Positions 8,553 through 19,624 of a DNA stretch of 44,450 nt are shown piece after piece. Numbering within the stretch: position 1 is the stretch's first letter; each line of letters begins with the position of its first letter. The DNA is taken from assembly GCA_001604565.1 (NCBI GenBank), contig LVBV01000002.1, positions 1 through 44,450 on the forward strand, in the 5' to 3' direction. The notes beneath the pieces were generated by a model that saw only the letters and a program-made list of their open reading frames with translations, made no database searches and was not told the origin of the DNA. The translations under genes and the position numbers were made by a program. The stretch comes from Puniceicoccales bacterium Verruco_01 (GTDB taxonomy: Bacteria > Verrucomicrobiota > Verrucomicrobiia > Opitutales > Oceanipulchritudinaceae).

Positions 8553-9386
8553 TTATTTCTCGTTGTCGCTGGAATAGGTTTCGGGAACGTCGGCGTTTTC
8601 GGTGCCGGGAACCTGAATCGAGCGGGCCGTCACGGGAAGCTGCTCTTCCTTGACGGTCTCCACGCGGCTGACCACTGTGTTGCGGACCTGCGTCTGGACG
8701 GTCTCGCGGCGGGCGATGCCGGCCTGGATGGCGTCCATCAGGGTCTCGACGATGATGCGGATGCTCTTGATCGAGTCGTCGTTGCCCGGGATCGGATAGG
8801 TGAGGATCGTCGGGTCGGAATTGGTGTCCACAAGGCCGATCACCGGGATGCCGAGGCGAATGGCTTCCGCAACGGCGATTTCCTCGTTGCGCGTATCGAC
8901 AACCAGAAGCGCCGCCGGGGTTTTTTCCATTTCAAGGAGACCCTCGAAGTTGCGGCTCATGCGCTGCATGTCGCGGCGGTTGGCGGCGGCTTCCTTGTTC
9001 GGAAGTTTGTCCATCGTGCCGTCGGACTCCCACGCGAGGAACTTCTTGTACTTCTCGATGGAGCCCTTGACCGTGGCGAAATTGGTGAGCGTGCCGCCGA
9101 GCCAGCGGTTCACGGCGTAAGGCATCTGGCAGGAGACCGCCGCCTCGCGGAGGACTTCCTGCGCCTGGCGCTTGGTGCCGATGAAGAGAACCTGCTTGCC
9201 CGAGGCAACGGTGTCTTCGAGGAAGGCGCAGGCCTTCTCAAGGTTCGCGTAGGTCTTCTCGAGGTCGATGATCGAGATGCCGTGGCGGTTGTCGAAGACG
9301 AACTTCTTGCTGCGGGGATTGTAGCGGCGCAGCTGGTGGCCGAAGTGCACGCCTGCGTCGAGCAGGTCCTTGATCGTGATGTTCAT
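8553..9386 (-). CDS. rpsB: 30S ribosomal protein S2
   Basis: This 277-residue small-subunit ribosomal protein is first gene of the rpsB-tsf operon. Signatures are LLDAGVHFGHQLRRYNP near the N-terminus, FIGTKRQAQ, NRWLGGTLTN and the VVDTRNEEIAVAEAIRLGIP block followed by GLVDTNSDP. The coiled-coil insert with ANRRDMQRMSRNFEGLL is present. A C-terminal extension of about 40 residues, rich in Val/Glu/Thr, goes beyond the E. coli end (241 residues). This kind of extension is variable among phyla. The ATG follows a stable hairpin in the leader. Confidence 0.97.
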   Translation of the reverse strand: MNITIKDLLDAGVHFGHQLRRYNPRSKKFVFDNRHGISIIDLEKTYANLEKACAFLEDTVASGKQVLFIGTKRQAQEVLREAAVSCQMPYAVNRWLGGTLTNFATVKGSIEKYKKFLAWESDGTMDKLPNKEAAANRRDMQRMSRNFEGLLEMEKTPAALLVVDTRNEEIAVAEAIRLGIPVIGLVDTNSDPTILTYPIPGNDDSIKSIRIIVETLMDAIQAGIARRETVQTQVRNTVVSRVETVKEEQLPVTARSIQVPGTENADVPETYSSDNEK

Positions 9387-9401
9387 TCGATGCTTTCAAA
9401 A

Positions 9402-9418
9402 CCCCGGGCTTTCCGGGG
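9402..9418 (-). promoter_or_regulatory. GC-rich hairpin in the rpsB leader
   Basis: CCCCGG and CCGGGG arms (6 bp, 5-nt loop) lie 16 nt upstream of the rpsB ATG on the minus strand and are followed by TTTTG. The position suits control of translation or attenuation, by analogy with S2 autoregulation in other bacteria. I cannot show that it matches a known S2 leader fold. Confidence 0.35.
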
Positions 9419-9496
9419 CAAGTCGCTTTTTATGGCGGCTTTGTCTGTTGTTTGGGTTGACTGTTTTCTTTTCCGCGTGAGTGCGAAAAGGAAATG

Positions 9497-9524
9497 AAAT
9501 TACGGGTTTGGCCCTCCCTTGCAA
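9497..9524 (-). promoter_or_regulatory. Possible promoter of rpsB-tsf
   Basis: On the minus strand TTGCAA (9519-9524) is followed by a 16-nt spacer and TAATTT (9497-9502), about 110 nt before the rpsB start. The -10 match is weak (3 of 6). Confidence 0.3.
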
Positions 9525-9552
9525 GCCTTTCCCGGTGCGAAAAGTGCGGCGA

Positions 9553-9879
9553 TCAGGCGAAGCTGACACCGAAGGCGCGCAGAATCAATCCGCCGACTAT
9601 CGCACCCGCAGCCATCAGGCCGATTCCGAGGGCGAGTCCGGCCACGGCGGCCAGTCCCCAGCGCTTCCACGGCGAGAGCCTCGTCCAAAACAAGTCGTGT
9701 GTCACGGCGACGAGGACGCCCGTCACGATTCCGGGAAGCACGTTGCAGATTTTTGAGAGCATGTGATCCCGTCCGAGGGCGAGCGCGCAGGCGGCGGCTG
9801 CCGTCGTCACGAGGAAGGCCGCAAGGAGTACGAGTGGGAAAACTTTACGGGATCGCTCCATTCGGAATTCGTCTTTCAT
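9553..9879 (-). CDS. Small hypothetical membrane protein with three predicted helices
   Basis: I do not recognise this 108-residue protein. It has a short charged N-terminus followed by three hydrophobic stretches: residues about 13-34 (VFPLVLLAAFLVTTAAAACAL), 45-62 (VLPGIVTGVLVAVTHDLF) and 75-100 (AVAGLALGIGLMAAGAIVGG). Glycine-rich motifs in the last helix suggest tight helix packing. The ATG at 9879 has GAGG nine nt upstream. An in-frame TTG at 9888 and an ATG at 9861 are alternatives. It lies between lacZ (upstream, same strand, 91-nt gap) and rpsB with no partner that suggests a role. Codon composition looks like that of its neighbours, so I believe it is a real gene. Confidence 0.6.
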   Translation of the reverse strand: MKDEFRMERSRKVFPLVLLAAFLVTTAAAACALALGRDHMLSKICNVLPGIVTGVLVAVTHDLFWTRLSPWKRWGLAAVAGLALGIGLMAAGAIVGGLILRAFGVSFA

Positions 9880-9970
9880 CACGGGCAACCTCGCACGGAG
9901 GTGTTGATGCTGTCCAGCCTGTTACGTTGTACCGCTCCCGGGAGGAAACGGATGCGATGCCTCCTCATCC

Positions 9971-13696
<3,726 letters not shown>

Positions 13697-14884
13697 TCAT
13701 GCGGATTTGACCGGTTTGTCCGGATTGCCGCCGATCCACATCAGCCGGCGCCACAACTTTTCCAGCGGGCCCTGTCCGAGCCGCTTCAGGCACCAGCGGG
13801 AGAAGGCGATTTGAAGGACCAGCATGACGAGCCCAGTCAGCGTGCAGAGCGCGCCGCCGAAGTGGTGCCACATGCCGAGCCCGCAGTTGTAGTAAACAAA
13901 CAAACCAACCAGACCGGGTATCACGTAGTTGGTCAGACTCATGCGTCCGTAGGGAATCAGGAAGCCGAAGAGGCGCTCGCCGATCCTGACGCGCCAGAGA
14001 AGGATGAAGGCGGACACCATGAGCAGCATCCCAGCGAGATTGGCGTAGGTTCCGAGGAGTCTTCCGAGAGTGATGCGCAGCGCCGAACCGTCGGCGAGGT
14101 GCCCGGGGATCCATGCGTTCGCTCGTCCGAGGACGAGGGCGGCGGCAAGACTCAATAGGCATATCGCGATCCACGAGCGGCTGCGCATTTCTGTGAACGC
14201 CCTGCGGCGGGCCGCCAGCATGCCGAGGAGAAAGAGCCCGGGGATGTGGAAACCCCGTCCGGCCTCCCAGTTCCAGATCAGGTTCGCCTTCAGTCCCGCG
14301 GTGATGTTCGTGCGAATCACGTCGAGGAAGCCGCCGTTCACGCATGCCGTTGTCACGTTGTCCCAATAGGGCCACGACCCATTCATCGGGAGCGGCGTGT
14401 ATGAGGGATCCATGGATGCGCACACAACCTCGCCGAGCTGGAGCGGCAGGGCGAGAAGAACGACGGACATCGTCAGGAGCAGCCAGTCCGGCGCCTTCCG
14501 CAACGCGATCACAAGAAACCCGAACAGGGCGTAAATCTGGAGCAGGTCGCCCGCGTAATACAGGCTGTGGATCAGGCCAAAGGCAAGAAGCAGGCAGAGA
14601 CGCCAGGCATAACGCCCGCCGAGGTCGTAGCCTTTGTCGCGCATCCGCTCGTACTGTATCCAGAAGCTGAAGCCAAAGAGCATCGAGAAGATGGCGTACG
14701 ACTTGCCCCCGAACAAATGGTACACGCCCCCGCCGAGGAAACCGTCCAGGGACGAGAGAAAGGCCCATGGCTGGTCCGGGGAGATATATGCGTCGAACTT
14801 CTCGTTGTTGTGGAGGATCAGGATTCCGGCCAGCGCCAGACCGCGCAGGGCATCGACCACGTCGATGCGTCGCGAACGGTTCAT
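13697..14884 (-). CDS. DUF418-family multi-pass membrane protein
   Basis: This 395-residue integral membrane protein of unknown biochemical role has about eight to ten hydrophobic helices. The N-terminus carries RIDVVDALRGLALAGILILHN and then HLFGGKSYAIFSMLFGFSF, the typical opening of DUF418 proteins. The C-terminal third is the DUF418 domain itself (PYGRMSLTNYVIPGLVGLF ... GPLEKLWRRLMW). Such proteins are distantly like acyltransferase-3 membrane enzymes but have no proven reaction. The start is uncertain. ATG 14884 is nearest the conserved region, while ATG 14929 would add 15 residues; the frame continues open to 15193 with low-complexity sequence that does not look coding. It diverges from the ketosynthase operon across a 250-nt gap. 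Confidence 0.82.
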   Translation of the reverse strand: MNRSRRIDVVDALRGLALAGILILHNNEKFDAYISPDQPWAFLSSLDGFLGGGVYHLFGGKSYAIFSMLFGFSFWIQYERMRDKGYDLGGRYAWRLCLLLAFGLIHSLYYAGDLLQIYALFGFLVIALRKAPDWLLLTMSVVLLALPLQLGEVVCASMDPSYTPLPMNGSWPYWDNVTTACVNGGFLDVIRTNITAGLKANLIWNWEAGRGFHIPGLFLLGMLAARRRAFTEMRSRSWIAICLLSLAAALVLGRANAWIPGHLADGSALRITLGRLLGTYANLAGMLLMVSAFILLWRVRIGERLFGFLIPYGRMSLTNYVIPGLVGLFVYYNCGLGMWHHFGGALCTLTGLVMLVLQIAFSRWCLKRLGQGPLEKLWRRLMWIGGNPDKPVKSA

Positions 14885-15095
14885 AGGAGGAGGCACGCCT
14901 TCGGAGAGAGGAGCAGGGGAGGAGGGCATCAGAGTTGTTTTGTCACCATTTTGCGTAGAGCGGGACACCACAAACTCCATGCGATACGTGACAAGCGGTA
15001 TTCCGCTCCGACAGGCGGAGGGAAAGCGAGTATGGGTTGCGGACGCGGGAAACAACCGGTCACGCGCCGAAACAGCCGCCGGGCACCGGTCCTTG

Positions 15096-15126
15096 TTGAC
15101 AGGCGGGGCTTGCCTGTGGCTTAAAT
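15096..15126 (+). promoter_or_regulatory. Predicted promoter of the ketosynthase operon with a dyad in the spacer
   Basis: A consensus TTGACA (15096-15101) is followed by a 19-nt spacer and TTAAAT (15121-15126, 4 of 6). The dyad ACAGGC (15099-15104) and GCCTGT (15112-15117) overlaps the -35 and fills the spacer. The -10 ends 8 nt before the ATG at 15135, so the mRNA would be nearly leaderless. The dyad suggests regulation, but no regulator gene is adjacent. Confidence 0.5.
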
Positions 15127-15134
15127 CATCGCTT

Positions 15135-16370
15135 ATGCAGCGCGCACGCGTCGTCATCACCGGTGTCGGCCTCACCTCCCCAAATGGCGACACACTGGCC
15201 TCCTATCGGGCGAACCTTCTCTCCGGCGTCTCGGGCGTCGAGTTCATGGAACACCGCTACATCGGGCGCGTCCCGGCGGGTGTGTGCCATTACGACGAAA
15301 AGAAGTACCAGACGCGCAAGGAGCTGCGCAATTCCACACGCGCGGGATCGATCTCCATCTACTGCGCGCACGAGGCCGTGGCGGATTCCGGGATCTCGTG
15401 GGAAGGCCTCGATACCTCGCGCTTGGGCGTCTATCTCGGCATCACCGAGCACGGCAACGTCGAGACCGAGAACGAGGTGTACAACATCTCGAAATTCAAT
15501 TACGACGTCAGTTTCTGGACCCATCATCACAATCCGCGCACCGTGGCGAACAACCCGGCGGGCGAAGTGACGATGAACATGCACATCACCGGGCCGCACT
15601 ACACGATCGGAGCGGCGTGCGCGGCGGGCAACGCCGGGCTCATTCAGGGCATGCAGATGCTTCAGCTCGGCGAGGTGGACGTGGCGCTCGCGGGCGGCGT
15701 CAGCGAGTCGATCCGCTCCTTCGGCATCTTCGCTGGCTTCAAAAGTCAGGGTGCGCTGGCCGAGAACGCCGACCCCACCAAGGCCAGCCGTCCCTTCGAC
15801 AAGGCACGTAACGGCATCGTCGTTTCCGAGGGCGGGGCGGTCTTTGTCCTGGAACGCCTTGAGGACGCCGAAAAGCGTGGCGCGAAGATTTACGGCGAGA
15901 TCGTCGGCTACTGCACGAACAGCGACGCGACCGACGCGGTCCTCCCGAACCCGGAGCGTCAGGAACAGTGCATGCGCGCGGCCCTGCGCATGGCGGGCAT
16001 GACGCCGGACGACATCGACATCGTGAGCACCCACGCCACCGGCACTCCGGCGGGCGACGTGCAGGAGTGCAAGGCCCTGCGCGCGGTCTTCGCCGGTGCG
16101 AAGAACGTCCGTATCAACAACACGAAGAGCTTCATCGGCCACGCGATGGGCGCGGCGGGCGCGCTGGAACTGGCCGGGAACCTGCCGAGCTTCTCCGACG
16201 GCCTCGTCCACCCGACGATCAACGTGGACGATCTCGACCCCGACTGCGCGATGGACCAGCTTGTGATCGGCGTCCCGCAAAAACTGCCCCGCGCGGAAAC
16301 CATCCTGAACCTTTCCTTCGGGATGCTCGGCATCAATTCCTGCGTGATCGTCAAAAAGATTGCACGATGA
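15135..16370 (+). CDS. Beta-ketoacyl-ACP synthase (FabF-like ketosynthase)
   Basis: This 411-residue condensing enzyme extends an acyl chain by decarboxylative Claisen condensation with malonyl-ACP. The full active site is visible: Cys162 in GAACAAGN, His300 in STHATGTPAGD, Lys331 and His336 in NNTKSFIGHAMGAAG. The nucleophile loop reads ACAAG where FabF usually has ACATG. Residues 110-150 (NEVYNISKFNYDVSFW, then a His-rich THHHNP) look unlike housekeeping FabF, so this is probably a specialised ketosynthase. The ATG at 15135 begins the MQRARVVITGVGL strand; the upstream open frame is not coding-like. It is first of three tightly spaced genes with a dedicated ACP 32 nt downstream. Substrate and product are unknown. 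Confidence 0.9.
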   Translation: MQRARVVITGVGLTSPNGDTLASYRANLLSGVSGVEFMEHRYIGRVPAGVCHYDEKKYQTRKELRNSTRAGSISIYCAHEAVADSGISWEGLDTSRLGVYLGITEHGNVETENEVYNISKFNYDVSFWTHHHNPRTVANNPAGEVTMNMHITGPHYTIGAACAAGNAGLIQGMQMLQLGEVDVALAGGVSESIRSFGIFAGFKSQGALAENADPTKASRPFDKARNGIVVSEGGAVFVLERLEDAEKRGAKIYGEIVGYCTNSDATDAVLPNPERQEQCMRAALRMAGMTPDDIDIVSTHATGTPAGDVQECKALRAVFAGAKNVRINNTKSFIGHAMGAAGALELAGNLPSFSDGLVHPTINVDDLDPDCAMDQLVIGVPQKLPRAETILNLSFGMLGINSCVIVKKIAR

Positions 16371-16402
16371 TCCGCCCCTGTTAAAAGAGAAATCCCGAAG
16401 AT

Positions 16403-16660
16403 ATGACAAAGGAAGACTGCAAGAAGGTGGTTCTCGACATCATCAGCGAGATCGCCCCGGATGAAGACCTCAGCAATGTGAGGGGTGACGTGCGCCTGCG
16501 CGACCAGCTCGACCTCGATTCGATGGACTTCCTCGACATCGTAATGGAGCTGCGCAAGAAGTACGGCATCAACGTGCCCGAGGCCGACTACATGAAACTG
16601 TCCACCCTCGATGGCTGCGCGGAGTACCTGACGCCCAAACTCAACACCGTGAAGGCGTAG
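16403..16660 (+). CDS. Stand-alone acyl carrier protein
   Basis: This 85-residue acidic carrier protein has the phosphopantetheine attachment site at Ser40 in DLDSMDFLDIVMEL (the DSL motif has Met in place of Leu). The four-helix ACP pattern is intact: TKEDCKKVVLDIISEIAPD as helix 1, the modified Ser at the start of helix 2, and TLDGCAEYL near the end. It lies between a ketosynthase and an FAD oxidoreductase, so it most likely carries the growing chain for that small pathway rather than serving general fatty acid synthesis. The housekeeping acpP would normally sit with fabD/fabG/fabF, none of which is here. A holo-ACP synthase must come from elsewhere. Confidence 0.9.
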   Translation: MTKEDCKKVVLDIISEIAPDEDLSNVRGDVRLRDQLDLDSMDFLDIVMELRKKYGINVPEADYMKLSTLDGCAEYLTPKLNTVKA

Positions 16661-16695
16661 CGCGGCTGCGCACCCAGCGCGGCCTGCAACCTGTC

Positions 16696-18150
16696 ATGAG
16701 CGCCCCGGCGGAATCCCCCAATGTTGCGGCTTCCCCGGCGCGTGCGCTGAAGTCCCATTACGACGCCCTCGTCATCGGCTGCGGCATGTCGGGCCTAGGC
16801 GCGGCGATCCGGCTGGCGATGTCGGGCCGCAGCGTCCTTGTCGTGGAGCGCCACAACGCGCCGGGGGGCCTGAACGGCTACTACTTCAAGGCGGGCCGCA
16901 AGTTCGACGTTGGGCTCCACGCGATGACGAACTACGCCGCCCCGGGGAAAAAGGGGCCTCTTACCAAGATCTTCCGGCAGCTCCGCATCCCGCCGGAGGC
17001 TTTCGACCTTTCCCCGCAGCTTTCCAGCCGCATCAGCTTTCCCGGTGAGGAGCTTCGCTTCGCAAACGGCATCGACCTGTTGGAGAGCGAGGTGGCGCGC
17101 GCCTTCCCGAAAAAAATCGACGCCTTCCGCGACCTCGTCCGCCTTGTGGAGGCGCACGACGCCCTCGATATTTCCCGTCCGCAGGCCACTCCCGCGCGGG
17201 CCCTTGTTCACGAGAGGCTGGGAGATCCCCTTCTCGCGGAGATGATCTTGAACCCGCTCTTCTACTACGGGAGCGCGCTGCAGAACGACATCGACCTCGA
17301 CCAGTTTTGCATCCTTTTCCGCGCCCTCTACCTCGAAGGCTTTGCGAGGCCCTTCGAGGGCGTGCGGCGGATCTTGCGCGTGCTCTTGGACCGCTACAAG
17401 GCCCTCGGCGGCGAGCGGCTCATGAAGTGTGGCGTGCGGCGCCTTGTGGCCGACTGCGGGCACGTCGCCGCCGTGGAGCTCGACGACGGGCGGACGCTTA
17501 CGGCGGGGAGCGTCCTTTCCACGATCGGCAGCGACGAAACCCTGGGCCTGCTCGGCATGGACGCCCCGGGCAAAACTCTCCCGCGCCACGGCTACGCGGA
17601 ACACATCGCGTGTATGAAGCCTCTGCCTTCCGAACTCGGATGGAAGGACACGATCGTCTTTTTCAGCAACACCGCCCGCACGGATTACCGCGTGCCGGAC
17701 GGCCTTGTTGATCCTTCGAGCGGGGTCGTCTGCATGCCCGCCAATTACGACTTCGGCACCCGCCGGATGGAGGAGGGGATGCTGCGCGTCACCGTCAGGG
17801 CCAATCACCGCGCGTGGAAGGCGCTTTCCAAGAGCGAATACGCGGAGGCCAAGAAGCAGGTGGCGGAAGCGATGATGGCCTCGGCTCTCGGCCACCTTCC
17901 CGGCGGCGCGGCGGCCCTGCCGAAGAACGCGCTCCTCTTCGAGGACACCTTCACGCCGCTCACGGTGGAGAAGTTTACCGGGCACATCTCCGGCTCGGTG
18001 TACGGCAGCCCCGTAAAAGTCCGCGACGGACGCACCCCGTGCGACAACCTCTTCCTCTGCGGCACCGATCAGGGCTTTTTAGGCATCGTCGGTGCGATCC
18101 TTGGAGGCATCTCGATCGCAAACTTGCACGTCATCGGCCCGGGTGCGTAG
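16696..18150 (+). CDS. Phytoene-desaturase/retinol-saturase-like FAD-dependent oxidoreductase
   Basis: This 484-residue flavoprotein belongs to the CrtI/CrtISO/RetSat-like amine-oxidase superfamily. The dinucleotide-binding fold is at the N-terminus: ALVIGCGMSGLGAAIRLAMSG (GxGxSG at residues 28-33), then VVERHNAPGGLNG. The C-terminal FAD motif is LFLCGTDQGFLGIVGAILGG. Family members desaturate, isomerise or saturate polyene or fatty chains, and the exact reaction cannot be read from sequence. No carotenoid genes (crtB, crtE) are in the window. It follows the ACP gene by 35 nt, so it probably acts on an ACP-bound or released chain made by the neighbouring ketosynthase. A 16-residue Ala/Pro-rich stretch precedes the fold, and the ATG at 16696 is the only good start. 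Confidence 0.82.
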   Translation: MSAPAESPNVAASPARALKSHYDALVIGCGMSGLGAAIRLAMSGRSVLVVERHNAPGGLNGYYFKAGRKFDVGLHAMTNYAAPGKKGPLTKIFRQLRIPPEAFDLSPQLSSRISFPGEELRFANGIDLLESEVARAFPKKIDAFRDLVRLVEAHDALDISRPQATPARALVHERLGDPLLAEMILNPLFYYGSALQNDIDLDQFCILFRALYLEGFARPFEGVRRILRVLLDRYKALGGERLMKCGVRRLVADCGHVAAVELDDGRTLTAGSVLSTIGSDETLGLLGMDAPGKTLPRHGYAEHIACMKPLPSELGWKDTIVFFSNTARTDYRVPDGLVDPSSGVVCMPANYDFGTRRMEEGMLRVTVRANHRAWKALSKSEYAEAKKQVAEAMMASALGHLPGGAAALPKNALLFEDTFTPLTVEKFTGHISGSVYGSPVKVRDGRTPCDNLFLCGTDQGFLGIVGAILGGISIANLHVIGPGA

Positions 18151-18190
18151 AAGGACGCCGACCTCGGATTCAAGACTCGGGAACCGGATT

Positions 18191-18319
18191 TTTATCCGCA
18201 GATAAACGCAGATGTCCGCAGATTTCCAGAAGTGGATTCAGGGACGGGAATTCTTTTCTTAACTCAATAATCCTCTTCCTCTTACATCTGCGTAAATCTG
18301 CGTTTATCTGCGGTTAAAA
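18191..18319. repeat. Inverted repeat built from 10-bp CGCAGAT units
   Basis: In the 209-nt gap between two convergent genes, CGCAGAT occurs at 18197, 18207 and 18217 (period exactly 10). Its complement ATCTGCG occurs at 18286, 18296 and 18306. The 18-mer CCGCAGATAAACGCAGAT (18196-18213) is perfectly complementary to 18296-18313, and arms of about 35 nt are separated by about 58 nt. It carries no open frame of note. Similar CGCAGAT-type intergenic repeats are, from memory, scattered in many bacterial genomes including Verrucomicrobiota; their function is not known. Confidence 0.85.
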
Positions 18320-18359
18320 CTTTTCTTTGGAATTCCCGGAATCTGCAGGCGACCCGGGT

Positions 18360-19559
18360 TTACTCCCTGTAGAGCAGCACGGACGCCGTTGCCGCGATGC
18401 CTTCGCCCCTGCCCAGTCCTCCGATACCTTCGTTCGTCGTGGCCTTGATGCCGATTCGGTCTGTGGGAATGCCGAGGACGGAGGCGAGGCGCTCCTTCAT
18501 GGCGGGGATGTGCGGGGCGATCTTCGGCTCTTTTGCGATGAGCGCCACGTCGATATTCCCCACGGCGAGGCCCTTTTCGCGCGCCTTTTCCACCGCACCC
18601 TTCACGATGAGGAGCGAGTCCATGCCCTTGGTTTCCGCTTTGCCGGGCGGGAAGAAGTGACCGATGTCCGGGAGCCCAGCCGCGCCGAGGATGGCGTCGG
18701 CAATGGCGTGGCAAAGACAGTCCGCGTCCGAATGGCCGTCGAGGCCGCGCGTGTGCGGGATTGTCACTCCGCCGAGGACGAGGCGCCGGTTTTCGGCAAA
18801 GCGGTGGATGTCGTAGCCGATGCCGGTACGGAAGGGGCAGAAGTTCATGGTAGGGGATGCGCGGCGGGCGAGGATGCGGTTCACGGTCTCGAAATCGTCG
18901 GGGCTTGTCAGCTTTACGTTCGGCCCGAGGGGAGTGACGAGCGCCGGGTGCAGCCCCACAAGCGCCGCCGCCGCCGCGTCGTCGGTTGTGGGCAGATTCT
19001 TCGCCACCGCAAGGCGGTAGCCCTCGCGTAACTTGCCAACCGGGAACACCTGTGGGGTCTCCATCGCGCGCAATTCGGCGCGGGGCACGTCCGTCAATTC
19101 AGGGACGCTTCCCGAGTTGCCGACGCGCTTGATCGTGTCGGTGACCGGGTGGGCGAGGGACGCGGCTCCGTGGGCCTTCGCGGCGGCGTCGAGGGCGCGG
19201 ATGTCTCCCGCCGTGACGAGGGGCCGCGCGCTGTCGTGGACGAAGACCAGTTCTTCATCGTCCGCCGCCGGAATCGCCTCAAGAGCCTTGAAGACGCTGT
19301 CCCGCCGCTCCGCTCCTCCGGGAACGAAGAGCACCTCAAGGTCGTCCGCGGTTCTAGACGCGATTGCCGCCAGTTTTTCCCGCTGCGCCGCGTCTCGGAA
19401 GGTGACGACGATCCGCCGCACGCAGCCGCTTTGCGCAAACGCGGCAAGGCACAGGGCGAAGGCGCAGGTTCCGCCGGCAAGCGGCGCAAGGATCTTGTCC
19501 TCCACCACGCCCGCCATCCGCCGGGAAGAACCGCCCGCAAGAAGCACCGCCGTCTGCAT
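18360..19559 (-). CDS. ispDF: Bifunctional IspD/IspF enzyme of the MEP isoprenoid pathway
   Basis: This 399-residue fusion of two non-consecutive steps of the methylerythritol phosphate pathway has two domains. Residues 1-235 are IspD (MEP cytidylyltransferase), with AVLLAGGSSRRMAG, VHDSARPLVT and ETPQVFPV. Residues 241-399 are IspF (2,4-cyclodiphosphate synthase), with RTGIGYDIHRF, metal ligands Asp250, His252 and His284, and DGHSDADCLCHAIADAILGA. The end GLGRGEGIAATASVLL is normal for IspF. Fused IspDF is well known in alpha- and epsilon-proteobacteria. No ispE, ispG or dxs is nearby. A promoter lies directly before the ATG. The Met238 between the domains is not needed as a separate start. 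Confidence 0.93.
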   Translation of the reverse strand: MQTAVLLAGGSSRRMAGVVEDKILAPLAGGTCAFALCLAAFAQSGCVRRIVVTFRDAAQREKLAAIASRTADDLEVLFVPGGAERRDSVFKALEAIPAADDEELVFVHDSARPLVTAGDIRALDAAAKAHGAASLAHPVTDTIKRVGNSGSVPELTDVPRAELRAMETPQVFPVGKLREGYRLAVAKNLPTTDDAAAAALVGLHPALVTPLGPNVKLTSPDDFETVNRILARRASPTMNFCPFRTGIGYDIHRFAENRRLVLGGVTIPHTRGLDGHSDADCLCHAIADAILGAAGLPDIGHFFPPGKAETKGMDSLLIVKGAVEKAREKGLAVGNIDVALIAKEPKIAPHIPAMKERLASVLGIPTDRIGIKATTNEGIGGLGRGEGIAATASVLLYRE

Positions 19560-19565
19560 GGCGCC

Positions 19566-19593
19566 ACTCTAGCGGAACCCAACCAAATGACAA
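19566..19593 (-). promoter_or_regulatory. Predicted promoter of ispDF
   Basis: On the minus strand TTGTCA (19588-19593) is followed by a 16-nt spacer and TAGAGT (19566-19571). The -10 ends only 6 nt before the ispDF ATG, which predicts a leaderless mRNA. Confidence 0.4.
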
Positions 19594-19624
19594 CGCGGCA
19601 GTTGTGCCCGGCGAAGGGTGTGAC

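Noticed and set aside
14634..15134. N-terminal extension of the ketosynthase frame
   Set aside because: It lies antisense to the DUF418 gene and precedes a good promoter and the true VVITGVGL start strand.
14930..15193. N-terminal extension of the DUF418 protein
   Set aside because: The added residues are not membrane-like or family-like and overlap the ketosynthase promoter and coding start.
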